Source: Ruminococcus sp. (lineage in GTDB: Bacteria > Bacillota > Clostridia > Oscillospirales > Acutalibacteraceae). From it: a DNA stretch of 34,178 nt. The stretch is from assembly GCA_022510955.1 (NCBI GenBank), contig JAFLSM010000006.1, positions 1-34,178 of the forward strand, written 5' to 3'. Shown here one piece after another: positions 7,760 to 15,927 of the stretch. The position numbers and the translations under genes are program-made. Each line of letters starts with the position of its first letter. Position 1 is the stretch's first letter. Below the pieces are notes generated by a model. It was not told the origin of the DNA, searched no databases, and saw only the letters and a program-made list of their open reading frames with translations.

Positions 7760-7814
7760 AAGGACAAACCTCCTTGATAATTAATCTTATGTTTTAATGT
7801 ATTATTGAGTTTTA

Positions 7815-8582
7815 TTATGTTTTTTCATAAAAATCGCCTGTGTTTTCAATCTGTATTGATTCTTTCAGATATTCCATACAATGATTTTTAAATTTTTTAT
7901 ATGGATAGTTACCTCTCAAAAAGAGGGCCTTGTATTTATGCCATACAACAAAAACAGTTGATCGCATAATAATTTTTCGCATAAATCTTATCAAATGATT
8001 TATGGTATTGTATCTTCCGACAGAAATTCTGTGAAGTGTGGCAGATTGCAAAACTACATGCTTAAGTTCGTCGTTTAACATCTGCTGACAAATAATACTG
8101 AGAACTTCTGAATTTACGGCATGGGACAATGCTGTGTAATAGGACAGTGCAATCATTTCCGCTGTAACAAGAATAATTATTTCACATTCCAATCCCATAA
8201 GTTTTCTCAAGAGCCTGAACACATTATCAATCCAAAGTTTTTTTGCTGGTTCAATATGATAAATATCCATATATTTTTTTAGCGTCTGAGAATGTCTGTT
8301 TTCCTCCAGTACGAACCATTTCATAATAGTTTTGTATTCTTTATATCCTGTCTTAATGGAAAATTTTTTGACGCACTTTGTCAGATGTCTGCCCTCCGAG
8401 CCTTCACCTATCTGAAATGCTCTTATTGACGGGGTTATTAGTTTAATTTCATCTTCGGACAATTCCCTGCTGTTGTTAAAGTCAATTTTAAGCAGGTGTG
8501 AATTGTTGTATTCAAAATATTTTATCCAGTCATACTCTTTAATGCTTTTTATGTCGGTTTCACAAAGTCTTATTCGTTTCAT
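7815..8582 (-). CDS. Ferritin-like diiron protein, unknown substrate
   Basis: The start is the ATG at 8582; an in-frame ATG five codons upstream has no RBS, and the RBS GAGAGGAA lies inside those five codons. The 255-residue helical protein carries a complete four-helix diiron set: Glu60 or Glu63 in GEGSEGRH, Glu94 and His97 in LEENRH, Glu142 in TAEM, and Glu172 and His175 in NDELKH. Spacing and length are closer to oxygenase/desaturase-like diiron proteins than to short ferritins or rubrerythrins, and no rubredoxin motif is present. A redox or peroxide-handling role is inferred only from the metal site. It is preceded by a relic of an HTH gene end. Confidence 0.75.
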   Translation of the reverse strand: MKRIRLCETDIKSIKEYDWIKYFEYNNSHLLKIDFNNSRELSEDEIKLITPSIRAFQIGEGSEGRHLTKCVKKFSIKTGYKEYKTIMKWFVLEENRHSQTLKKYMDIYHIEPAKKLWIDNVFRLLRKLMGLECEIIILVTAEMIALSYYTALSHAVNSEVLSIICQQMLNDELKHVVLQSATLHRISVGRYNTINHLIRFMRKIIMRSTVFVVWHKYKALFLRGNYPYKKFKNHCMEYLKESIQIENTGDFYEKT

Positions 8583-8593
8583 AATTATTCCTC

Positions 8594-8620
8594 TCATTTA
8601 TACTTAAGCAGGTCGCCAGT
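8594..8620 (-). pseudogene. Relic of a small HTH gene 3' end
   Basis: On the minus strand, 8617-8594 codes GDLLKYK then stop, nearly the same as GDLLEYK-stop at the end of the intact HTH gene (9406-9383). The likeness continues through the RBS (GAGGAA) into the next start: both downstream genes begin ATG AAA CGA/AGA AT, coding MKRI. Upstream of GDLLKYK the frame has no HTH. I infer a duplicated or decayed regulator gene that once preceded the diiron gene. Confidence 0.5.
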
Positions 8621-8702
8621 TGTAGTGAATATCTTTCGGGGTAAATGCCTCTGTTTCGTTTACTTTCATGATATTCATCCGTGAAAATAGTATATAAAAT
8701 GA

Positions 8703-9368
8703 TTATTCATAAACTTGCAAATTAACATAATCGTTGTGGTCCATACCGCCAAAAGTTATTTTTTCTACAAATTTATTAGGTACGCTATAATAGGATAAGT
8801 AGTAATTACACCAGATCTTATTAATATATATTTCTTCATCATATAATACCTGTTCTATTAATACTGAAGAATCAATTTTATCAACAAATAACGATTCTTT
8901 TTCAATTACAGCTTTTTCAAATCTTTCTTCTATAAATTCCGCAGAAATATCTCTTCCTGTTACCCCTGACAACAGCAATGATAATAAGCTTCCATATGCT
9001 CCTTCAAAGTTACACACTTCATCTTCAGCAACATGATCTTTATAAGAGTTTATCCAATATCTTTCATACCCATAATCAGTGTTTTTTTGAGTAGAAAATA
9101 ATGTATCTGGAAATAAATTGTATAAATGAAAATCCACAGATGCCTTTGAATTATTGGGATAAATAAATATACTTCCGCTTGTGCCATACCAATTTGCATT
9201 TATCTCGCCATAGTCTTTTAATTTGTTTTCATATTGGTAAAAGTGTTTTTCTGTTTCTTTGTACGAAATTGCATAAACAGAATAGTTGTTTTGAGAACAA
9301 GATGTTCCAACGATACAAATAGATATGATAAAAATTAATATTGAAATAAAGGGTTTAATTCTTTTCAT
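8703..9368 (-). CDS. Predicted lipoprotein, unknown function
   Basis: The 221-residue product has a basic start, a hydrophobic helix and a lipobox (VGTSC, Cys24), predicting a membrane-anchored exported lipoprotein. The body is rich in Tyr and acidic residues and has two more cysteines, with no family motif I can name. The ATG is preceded by AGAGGAACGCTT. It follows the HTH gene by 14 bases, so it is probably in one unit with the DUF2975/HTH pair. Its high AT content and its place between two copies of an HTH gene end suggest it may be a later insertion. Confidence 0.7.
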   Translation of the reverse strand: MKRIKPFISILIFIISICIVGTSCSQNNYSVYAISYKETEKHFYQYENKLKDYGEINANWYGTSGSIFIYPNNSKASVDFHLYNLFPDTLFSTQKNTDYGYERYWINSYKDHVAEDEVCNFEGAYGSLLSLLLSGVTGRDISAEFIEERFEKAVIEKESLFVDKIDSSVLIEQVLYDEEIYINKIWCNYYLSYYSVPNKFVEKITFGGMDHNDYVNLQVYE

Positions 9369-9382
9369 AAGCGTTCCTCTTG

Positions 9383-9589
9383 TTATTTATACTCAAGCAA
9401 GTCACCGGGCTGGCAGTCGAGAGCTTCGCACAGCTTGGCAAGGGTGCTTATTTTAAGAGCCTTTGCCTTGCCGTTTTTAAGTATTGATATGTTCGCCATT
9501 GTTATGCCGACCTTTTCGGAAAGCTCCGTTACACTCATTTTGCGTTTGGCAAGCATAACATCTATGTTAAAAATAATTTCCTTTTCCAT
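9383..9589 (-). CDS. Small Cro/CI-type HTH regulator (YozG-like)
   Basis: This 68-residue protein is almost entirely one helix-turn-helix domain: MSVTELSEKVG then ITMANISILKNGKA, ending in the typical CQPGDLLEYK. The ATG at 9589 is preferred because GAGGTG is five bases upstream; an ATG four codons earlier overlaps the DUF2975 stop as ATGA and could be used by coupling. Gene pairs of DUF2975 membrane protein and YozG-like regulator are common in Firmicutes. It is the best candidate to bind the paired 16-bp repeats at 10151-10187. Confidence 0.9.
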   Translation of the reverse strand: MEKEIIFNIDVMLAKRKMSVTELSEKVGITMANISILKNGKAKALKISTLAKLCEALDCQPGDLLEYK

Positions 9590-9597
9590 TTTGCACC

Positions 9598-10077
9598 TCA
9601 TATTGTTAAGTCGCTTTCTTCCTGCAATTTTGCCGCTTTTTTGACGAGATACGACAGTATTGCGGAAGCGGCAGAGATTGCAATTCCGATAAATGTTATA
9701 AATAACGAAACAATTAAAGTTCCGGGATGATTCATATTCAGCAGGAGAAATACCACATTGCCTGCAAAATAGTACACTGATGTTGCAAGAGCAAGCACGG
9801 ACACATGTTTCAACCGTCTTGCGTTTGCATTTGAAAATGACTCGTCATCACCAATGCTTGAGGCGACTTTCCAACCAATCACAAGTACCGCATAGCATGG
9901 CACTGCCGTAATAAAAATGAATATCATCCACGGAACAAAAGCATAGGCAAATTCGGGATATGTATCCTTTAAGTCAAGCCCTACAACAGGAACAATCACC
10001 CCGAAAAGTGCAATTCCGAAAAGACCGAATATAAAAAGAATTAATTTCATCCATTTTGATAATGATTTCTGTGACAT
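9598..10077 (-). CDS. DUF2975-family membrane protein
   Basis: The start is the ATG at 10077 with GGAGG seven bases upstream; a longer reading to 10125 would begin inside the promoter. The 159-residue protein has about four membrane segments. Length, topology, the polar ASSIGDDESFSNANARRL stretch between the second and third segments, and the adjacent HTH gene fit DUF2975. No biochemical role is established. It is the first gene of the unit driven by 10126-10154. Confidence 0.82.
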   Translation of the reverse strand: MSQKSLSKWMKLILFIFGLFGIALFGVIVPVVGLDLKDTYPEFAYAFVPWMIFIFITAVPCYAVLVIGWKVASSIGDDESFSNANARRLKHVSVLALATSVYYFAGNVVFLLLNMNHPGTLIVSLFITFIGIAISAASAILSYLVKKAAKLQEESDLTI

Positions 10078-10125
10078 ATGATTACCTCCAAAGGTTTTGA
10101 GATGATTTATTACTGCTTTAACCAT

Positions 10126-10187
10126 ATTTTAGCAAAGTTAAATTGAAATGTCAATAAATATTTATCGTGTTTCAATAAATATTTATC
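10126..10187 (-). promoter_or_regulatory. Promoter with paired 16-bp operator repeats
   Basis: On the minus strand TTGACA (10154-10149) and TAAAAT (10131-10126) are 17 bases apart, ahead of the DUF2975 gene. Immediately upstream are two identical 16-mers (plus-strand TCAATAAATATTTATC) at 10151-10166 and 10172-10187, 21 bp apart, i.e. two DNA turns. Each holds the palindrome ATAAATATTTAT, and the first touches the -35 hexamer. This fits cooperative autoregulation by the small HTH protein. Confidence 0.68.
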
Positions 10188-10244
10188 ATACTTCGAGGAG
10201 TTTAATAACGATAGCTCTTTATATTTATGGCTTTTCAGGTAAAC

Positions 10245-10279
10245 AAAAAACTGCATTGAAAAAATCAACGCAGTTTTTT
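10245..10279 (-). terminator. Terminator downstream of the MATE gene
   Basis: AAAAAACTGCaTTGA / TCAAcGCAGTTTTTT, strongly symmetric with A- and T-runs, so it can act on both strands. On the minus strand it forms the last part of the dispersed element copy 2. Confidence 0.8.
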
Positions 10280-10349
10280 ATAACGCTCTAAAAGTTTGTT
10301 TTTATATGATGATGTCTGCTCGGATAGGTGCAACCAACATGCTGTTTTG
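10245..10349 (-). repeat. Dispersed intergenic element, copy 2
   Basis: Starting at the MATE stop codon on the minus strand: ACAGC, then a conserved core (GGTTGCACCTATCCGAGCAGACA), an AT-rich spacer (ATATAAAAACA), and a final CTGC...GCAG hairpin with T6. The core is nearly the same as copies 1 (4391-4480) and 3 (30511-30600). Here the terminal hairpin is a good terminator. The element begins at a stop codon, as copy 1 does. Confidence 0.65.
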
Positions 10350-11705
10350 TTATACTCGCAATTTAATATTGTTATCTTTATAATTGTAATACACATAAAA
10401 CCCAATGCAAATAAGTGCCGAAAGCACAGAGCCAAGCGGTGCTGCCCATCCCATTGGATAAAGCGTATCAGGGAACCAAAGACTTGCAAGATATGCTCCG
10501 GGTACTCGTATAACTATTATAGAAATTATGTTGTGCAAAAATGAAATTCCCGACCTTTGACTTCCGCAAAAATATCCGCTGAAGCAAAAGTGAATTGCCG
10601 CAAACAGACAGTCAAACGCATACGCACGCAAGTAGTCACAGCCTGCCGCAACAACGGTATTGTCTTTTGTGAATAGTCCAACAAGCGTCTGCGGAAGAAA
10701 TTGGTTATAAACAACGCAAATAATTCCCCATGCAACCGTAATGCAAAGTCCATAACGCAAAGCTTGCTTTGCACGGATTTTTTTGCCTGCACCGAGGTTT
10801 TGAGCAGTAATTGCTGAAATTGCCGACAAAAACGCAGACGGTACCAAAAACATAAATCCAATCAGTTTTTCTACAATACCAACGCTTGTTGCCATAATCA
10901 AACCTCGGCTGTTTGCGATGACTGTAATCACTATGAACGCAACCTGAATAAGTCCGTCCTGCAAGGCAATGGGAACACCGACCTTGATAATATCGGCAAG
11001 AATGTTTTTATGTAGACTAAAATCGCTCCTTGTAATGTGCAGTCCAAAGCCTTTCTTTATCATTACAAAGAGTGCCGTAAACACGCTTACTGCCTGACCG
11101 CAAACCGTGCCGAGTGCCGCTCCTGCCGCACCCATTTTGAATATACCGATAAATAAAAAGTCAAGCACGATATTTGTTACACAGGCAACAGCCACAAAGT
11201 ACATCGGTCTTTTTGAGTCGCCCATTCCTCTGAAAATACTGCTGATAACATTATAAGCAACAATAAACGGAATGCCCGCAAAGCAAATTAACAGATAAAC
11301 GGCTGTTTCTTCAAAAGCCTCAGTTGGCGTCATCATAACGCTTGTAATTTGTCGTGTCAGTATGGTTAGGATTACAGTAATTGCTATTGCAAAAAATATA
11401 AAGAAAATAACCGTTGTGCCAATCGTCTTTTTTGCCGTGCGTTCATCCTTGGCACCCACCGACTGACCTATTCGCACGGTTGCTCCCATTGCAAGTCCAA
11501 CAATGATTACAGTCAGCATATGAGTTACCTGACTGCCGATTGACACTGCCGTTGTGGTTTCAGGGCCGTTGTAAAGTCCAACAACAAACAAATCAACCAT
11601 TCCGTAAAATGTCTGCATAAAGCACGACAGCAAATAGGGCAGGGCAAACAAAGTGACTGTTTTGCCTATGCTCCCTGTCGTAAGGTCATTTTTATTATTC
11701 ATCAT
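10350..11705 (-). CDS. MATE-family multidrug/cation efflux transporter
   Basis: The 451-residue protein has about twelve membrane segments in two related halves, with the family's usual opening (GSIGKTVTLFALPYLLSC), a GQSVGAKD loop after helix 3 and the matching AQNLGAGKK loop in the second half. It should export organic cations or other compounds in exchange for Na+ or H+. The substrate cannot be predicted. AGGAT precedes an ATGATG start, and either ATG may be used. It lies alone between two terminators. The dispersed element begins directly at its stop codon. Confidence 0.93.
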   Translation of the reverse strand: MMNNKNDLTTGSIGKTVTLFALPYLLSCFMQTFYGMVDLFVVGLYNGPETTTAVSIGSQVTHMLTVIIVGLAMGATVRIGQSVGAKDERTAKKTIGTTVIFFIFFAIAITVILTILTRQITSVMMTPTEAFEETAVYLLICFAGIPFIVAYNVISSIFRGMGDSKRPMYFVAVACVTNIVLDFLFIGIFKMGAAGAALGTVCGQAVSVFTALFVMIKKGFGLHITRSDFSLHKNILADIIKVGVPIALQDGLIQVAFIVITVIANSRGLIMATSVGIVEKLIGFMFLVPSAFLSAISAITAQNLGAGKKIRAKQALRYGLCITVAWGIICVVYNQFLPQTLVGLFTKDNTVVAAGCDYLRAYAFDCLFAAIHFCFSGYFCGSQRSGISFLHNIISIIVIRVPGAYLASLWFPDTLYPMGWAAPLGSVLSALICIGFYVYYNYKDNNIKLRV

Positions 11706-11791
11706 AAAGCATCCTATCGTTTTTAATAACGATAATTATATCATTATTTTGATAATAAGTAAATGATTTGAGATTATAAGCATTCAAGCAA

Positions 11792-11825
11792 AAAATCGTC
11801 CGACATAAATTTGTCGGACGATTTT
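11792..11825. terminator. Terminator after the hydrogenase gene
   Basis: A perfect 14-bp stem (AAAATCGTCCGACA / TGTCGGACGATTTT) with a 6-nt loop. Read on the minus strand it ends in T6, 28 bases past the hydrogenase stop. Confidence 0.9.
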
Positions 11826-11853
11826 GTTTTTATGTTTAAGTTTTAATATGTGC

Positions 11854-13398
11854 TTACAGCTTTTCGCCTCGGGAGTCAAACTCGTGATACATATTTTCAA
11901 GGGTAGACAGTTTGTCAATATACGGCGTGTCAACGGCTTCATCAAACTTAGTTTCTTTTTTGCTCTTAAGAACTTCCATTGCTGACTTTTGCGGTAGATT
12001 AATTGTTCCTGCACCTGCAACACAGCCACCTGGGCATGCCATGCCCTCAAGTAGATATCCGTTATATTTTCCTGCCTTTGCAAGTCTTAAAAGTTTTGCA
12101 CATTCGTCAAGTCCCTGTGCGCTTGCAACTTTAACCTCTCGTTCGGGGTCAAGCCTTGAAATTGCGTTGACAACCGCCTTTGCAACGCCACCACTCACGG
12201 CAAAACCTCTGCCGTCGGCACTTGAATTTGCAAGCGGTCGCTCGTCAACCTCAAGTGCGTCAAAGTCAACTCCCTTTGCCTCAAACATACCTGCAACCTC
12301 TTCAAAGGTCAGCACAAAGTCAATATCACTTCTTATACTTTTACGGCTTGCTTCAAGTTTTTTAGCAGCGCAAGGTCCGATGAAAGCTACCTTGCAGTTT
12401 GGAAAAGTCTGCTTTGTCAGTCTACCTGTAAGAACCATTGGTGTGAGTGCCATTGATATGTTATTTGCAATTTCAGGGAACTGCTTCTTAGCCATAACGC
12501 TCCATGCGGGACAGCACGAAGTGGCCATAAACGGCTGATGTTCGGGAACTTCTTCCATAAAGTCCTTTGCTTCTTCAATTGTGCAAAGGTCAGCACCAAC
12601 TGCAACTTCAACAACATTTTCAAAGCCCAGAGCTTTGAATGCATTCCTGATTTTATTTGAAGGCAATTTTGCAAACTGACCTGCGGCAGCAGGAGCAAGA
12701 GCGGCATAAACAGGAGTATCGCTGTTGATTGCCTTTATTGTCTGGAAAATCTGACTCTTGTCAACAATCGCACCAAACGGACAGCTTACAAGGCACATAC
12801 CGCAGGAAACGCATTTGTCATAATCAATATCTGCTCTTCCGTGCTCGTCACTGTGAATAGCATTTGTTCCGCAGGCGACAGCACAAGGACGCTCCTGTTT
12901 GATGATAGCGTTGTACGGACACGCATTCTGACACATTCCGCATTTGATACACTTGTCATGGTCAATTTGTGACTTACCGTTGGTAATTGAGATTGCGTCC
13001 TTCGGGCAAACCTCAGTGCAGGGATGTTCCAGACAGCCCTGACAGCCGTCGCTTACAAAAATACGCTTTTCGGGACATTTGTGACAGGCAAATTTGATGA
13101 TATTTACAAGCGGTGGGTCATACACTTTTTCATCAATCATACTTTCCTCAACACCTGTTGAGATTGGAGCTTGCTTGTCAACAGGCAACAACGGAAGTCC
13201 CATTGCAACTCTCAGTCTTTCGCCGACAATGGCACGCTCAAGAAATATGCTTTCACGATAGGTTGAAATTTCGCCGGGAATAATCTTATATGGCAGATTC
13301 TCAAAATTAGAGTAGTCGCCACCCTCATAGGCAAGCCTTGCAACCTCGGTGAAAATCTGATGACGAATTTTAGTTTTTGATGTATATATACCTCTCAA
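11854..13398 (-). CDS. [FeFe] hydrogenase, group B-like
   Basis: The 514-residue protein (TTG start at 13398 with AAGGTG upstream; another TTG lies seven codons earlier) has an N-terminal region with several Cys clusters for about three [4Fe-4S] centres: CHKC, CQGCLEHPCTEVCP, CIKCGMCQNACP and CVSCGMCLVSCP. The catalytic H-cluster domain follows, with TSCCPAW (near 293-299), GPCAAKK (near 341-347) and EGMACPGGCVAGAG (near 451-464). TSCCPAW and the absence of an N-terminal ferredoxin-type [2Fe-2S] domain point to group B monomeric enzymes, whose physiological role is not well known. It likely couples ferredoxin to H2 formation or uptake in the cytoplasm. The hydE/F/G maturases are not in the window. 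Monocistronic, with its own terminator. Confidence 0.93.
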   Translation of the reverse strand: MRGIYTSKTKIRHQIFTEVARLAYEGGDYSNFENLPYKIIPGEISTYRESIFLERAIVGERLRVAMGLPLLPVDKQAPISTGVEESMIDEKVYDPPLVNIIKFACHKCPEKRIFVSDGCQGCLEHPCTEVCPKDAISITNGKSQIDHDKCIKCGMCQNACPYNAIIKQERPCAVACGTNAIHSDEHGRADIDYDKCVSCGMCLVSCPFGAIVDKSQIFQTIKAINSDTPVYAALAPAAAGQFAKLPSNKIRNAFKALGFENVVEVAVGADLCTIEEAKDFMEEVPEHQPFMATSCCPAWSVMAKKQFPEIANNISMALTPMVLTGRLTKQTFPNCKVAFIGPCAAKKLEASRKSIRSDIDFVLTFEEVAGMFEAKGVDFDALEVDERPLANSSADGRGFAVSGGVAKAVVNAISRLDPEREVKVASAQGLDECAKLLRLAKAGKYNGYLLEGMACPGGCVAGAGTINLPQKSAMEVLKSKKETKFDEAVDTPYIDKLSTLENMYHEFDSRGEKL

Positions 13399-13553
13399 AA
13401 GAGTCACCTTCTTTAACAATATTTTGTTAAGATAATTATACTACATACTATATATAAATTCAATCGCTAATATGTGTGAACTTAATAGCAGTTTTATTGA
13501 CAATTTACTAAATTTAGTTTATGATGTTGTTAAAATTGGTCGGAGGTGATACG

Positions 13554-14486
13554 ATGAAATGTCAGAACTGCGGATTTGAAAGTGCAGATAAAATTTGCAG
13601 TGTTTGCGGTGCAGAAATTGATGAAAAACAAGCCCAAGCTTTGCAGAATTCGGAAAATACGGATATTTCAATTTCTGATGAGCAGACGCATGAAACATCA
13701 AAACAAAAGCCTAAAAAGAGAATCAGGAAAATTTTACTTACTGTTTTGATTATAATTCTGTCGGTTGCCATTGTATCAGCATCGTCTATTACAATTTTTT
13801 ATTTCATCACAAATGACAGCAGGACATCTTTTTCAAAGGTTAATAAAACGGTAAACTGCGGAGATTTCAGCATTACACTCAAAGAGGTAAAAACTCCTGA
13901 GTTTTTGATTGAAAATTATTATCCACAGATAGTATATTATATGGTATTTGAATTTCATAATAATACAAGCCAGACACTAAATCTTAACAGACCCGAAATA
14001 ACCGGGATGATTACCTGTAAGGGTATTGACAGCGGGTATATGTATTATAATAACGATTATTATAATCTAAACGGAAAAAAGAATTACAAAATAAGCTTTG
14101 AAATTCCTGCGTGGTCAAGCGTTGAATTTATTGAGCGGGTTTATTATGAAGATTATACGGATGAAGTTTTATCATTTGTATCAAGCCCAAGTTCCATTTT
14201 TGATGTTGTTGGTACTGATGAATCGAGTACCGGCAATAGTTCTTCGGAAAGCAACGCAGATGACGAAGATGAATATGAAATTGAAGATGACATAATAATT
14301 GATAGAAGTGAAATCAAGTATAAAAAAGAAGGTTTGCAAAAATATAAAGAAAATTCACCCGAAAGCTTTTATATGATTTTGTCTGAGAAAAAATTTGGTT
14401 CAGATGAAGAAGCTCAGTATGCACGCTTTTTGGTTGAACCTGACAAAGAGGCAATAGTCATTCCCGAAGGTGACAATATCGAATAA
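13554..14486 (+). CDS. Zinc-ribbon single-pass membrane protein
   Basis: Start at 13554, seven bases after GGAGGTG; a longer reading from 13521 is rejected. The 310-residue product has an N-terminal zinc ribbon (CQNCG...CSVCG, residues 3-19), a polar linker, a basic patch (KKRIRK), one membrane helix (about 58-80) and an extracytoplasmic domain. The first part of that domain (NCGDFSITLKEVKTP...) resembles DUF4352/telluride-resistance-like beta-sandwich domains often found behind such an architecture. The C-terminal third is very acidic (DDEDEYEIEDD near 243-253). It is divergent from the hydrogenase gene and closed by its own terminator. Function unknown; sensing or envelope maintenance is a guess. 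Confidence 0.78.
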   Translation: MKCQNCGFESADKICSVCGAEIDEKQAQALQNSENTDISISDEQTHETSKQKPKKRIRKILLTVLIIILSVAIVSASSITIFYFITNDSRTSFSKVNKTVNCGDFSITLKEVKTPEFLIENYYPQIVYYMVFEFHNNTSQTLNLNRPEITGMITCKGIDSGYMYYNNDYYNLNGKKNYKISFEIPAWSSVEFIERVYYEDYTDEVLSFVSSPSSIFDVVGTDESSTGNSSSESNADDEDEYEIEDDIIIDRSEIKYKKEGLQKYKENSPESFYMILSEKKFGSDEEAQYARFLVEPDKEAIVIPEGDNIE

Positions 14487-14491
14487 TAACA

Positions 14492-14527
14492 AAAACAGCT
14501 GTCTGTATTTAAACAGACAGCTGTTTT
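14492..14527 (+). terminator. Terminator after the zinc-ribbon membrane protein gene
   Basis: AAAACAGCTGTCTG / CAGACAGCTGTTTT, a perfect 14-bp stem with an 8-nt loop, 6 bases after the stop codon. Confidence 0.9.
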
Positions 14528-14574
14528 CTGTATCTAAAGAATAGAGGGTGGATTAAATTATTTTGCTAAATTTT

Positions 14575-14781
14575 TTAATCAAACGACACATCAGACAACA
14601 AATTGTCAATGCTGATATCAAAGATTTCGGATAACATTTTTAGCTTTTGAATGTCGGGAAGACTTTTGCCTGTTTCCCATTTTGTAACGGTTTGTCTTGA
14701 AACATACAGATTACATGCCAAATCTTGTTGTGATAAACCGTTATTAAGTCGCAATACTTTAATTTTTTCACCAAATTTCAT
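14575..14781 (-). CDS. Small Xre-family HTH regulator
   Basis: The 68-residue protein is a single HTH domain: LSQQDLACNLYVSRQTVTKWE has the recognition helix with SRQTVTKWE typical of this family, followed by GKSLPDIQKL and a final helix pair. AGGT precedes the ATG. The gene follows the DUF4097 gene by 12 bases on the same strand, so it is probably the last member of the PadR operon, giving that operon two regulators. Confidence 0.88.
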   Translation of the reverse strand: MKFGEKIKVLRLNNGLSQQDLACNLYVSRQTVTKWETGKSLPDIQKLKMLSEIFDISIDNLLSDVSFD

Positions 14782-14793
14782 ATCAGTACCTGA

Positions 14794-15927
14794 TTAGTCT
14801 TTTGCTTCTTTGCCGTCAGGTGCAGTCGTTGCGGTTGGGGAGGTTGTAGAAGTTGGAGCAGTTGTTTCTTTGTCATCATTCTGCTTTTTGTTTGACTTTG
14901 CCTGTTCGGTTTGGTTGCTTTTATTTGGTTGGATACTTATTGAACCGCTGACTGAGTTTAATTCGATTGCAGTGTTACCGTCACCGTAAATATAGTGTTC
15001 ACCAACAGTTTTACCACTGAATCCGCTTTGCAGTTCACCCGAAATGCTTGAATTAATCACTGTAAAGCCACTGTTTTGTGGAAGAGTGATGTTTGCATTG
15101 CCGCTCACTGTATTTACTGAAATTGAGTTGGTGTTAAGTGAATCGGTTGTATAATTCAAATCACCTGAAACACTTTCAAAATCTATAAGTTGAATGTCTC
15201 CCTCAGCACTAACATCGCCCGACACCTTATTAATTGTAAGCTCATCTGCGGTAATTCTGCTGAAATTAATATTTCCACTGACATTTTGTATGGATAAATA
15301 TGCTGAATTAACTGAGTTTGCATTTATGTAGCCGGAGACTGAATTTATTGATGTATAATTTGATTCTATATTATTAACATCAATGTCAGCACTTGCTGTA
15401 TAAATGTTAATATCGTGCATATATGTGTTTTTGGGTATTTTAACTACAATAGTTTTATCGGGAGTATCAGTAAAAAGATTTTCAAAAGCAAGTGTTAAAT
15501 TTGATGCTGAAAAATCCTGACCGTCAAGATTGTAGTCAGCCTCACTTCCATAGATGTTCAGAGTTGCATAGTCATATTGATAATAAAATGTATTTAAATG
15601 GTCAGCTTCATCACTTGAAGAACTCTCAAGTTGCGTTACTTCAATATTATCAGAGTTACTTTCCTTAAAAATTACTTTGCCGTTGCTTAAATATATGTTT
15701 ATATCAAAAACATCATCTGTGCTATATTCAAGTCTGCTTGCTGTTTCATTTATTATTTCGTATGTTATGTCATAGTCTGTACCGTAGTTATTTCTGTATA
15801 GTCTGTCATTAAGACTTGGTACAAATCGCCCGTATGCATAGAAAACAAAACCTGCAACAAGTATAAAAATAAGTGCTGCACTGACGATTGACCAAATGAT
15901 TATTCTGTTTTGTGCTGATTTTTTCAT
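14794..15927 (-). CDS. DUF4097-type beta-repeat envelope protein
   Basis: This 377-residue protein has one N-terminal membrane helix (about 10-32), then an exported body of short beta repeats with recurring SVSGxxN / VSGD units (about 200-330), the pattern of DUF4097 putative-adhesin domains, and a Lys/Asp plus Thr/Pro-rich tail. Its ATG overlaps the preceding stop as ATGA, showing translational coupling with the HAAS protein. DUF4097 proteins often form one operon with PadR and HAAS (DUF1700) proteins in Firmicutes, a module tied to envelope stress; the molecular function is not settled. The tail is low in complexity and may lie in the wall. Confidence 0.82.
   Translation of the reverse strand: MKKSAQNRIIIWSIVSAALIFILVAGFVFYAYGRFVPSLNDRLYRNNYGTDYDITYEIINETASRLEYSTDDVFDINIYLSNGKVIFKESNSDNIEVTQLESSSSDEADHLNTFYYQYDYATLNIYGSEADYNLDGQDFSASNLTLAFENLFTDTPDKTIVVKIPKNTYMHDINIYTASADIDVNNIESNYTSINSVSGYINANSVNSAYLSIQNVSGNINFSRITADELTINKVSGDVSAEGDIQLIDFESVSGDLNYTTDSLNTNSISVNTVSGNANITLPQNSGFTVINSSISGELQSGFSGKTVGEHYIYGDGNTAIELNSVSGSISIQPNKSNQTEQAKSNKKQNDDKETTAPTSTTSPTATTAPDGKEAKD

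Noticed and set aside
8604-8678. A 24-codon ORF (MNIMKVNETEAFTPKDIHYN..., ending WRPA) just upstream of the diiron gene, first considered a precursor or leader peptide.
   Set aside because: It has no good RBS and overlaps the relic HTH gene end in another frame, so it is more likely a chance frame in decayed sequence.
10265-10489. A 74-residue minus-strand ORF overlapping the MATE gene end and the dispersed element.
   Set aside because: It is out of frame with MATE and is explained by the gene plus the repeat element; no RBS.
11912-12538. A long (208-residue) plus-strand ORF inside the hydrogenase gene.
   Set aside because: Antisense shadow of a well-supported Cys-rich gene; Ser/Pro/Ala-rich composition is typical of such shadows.
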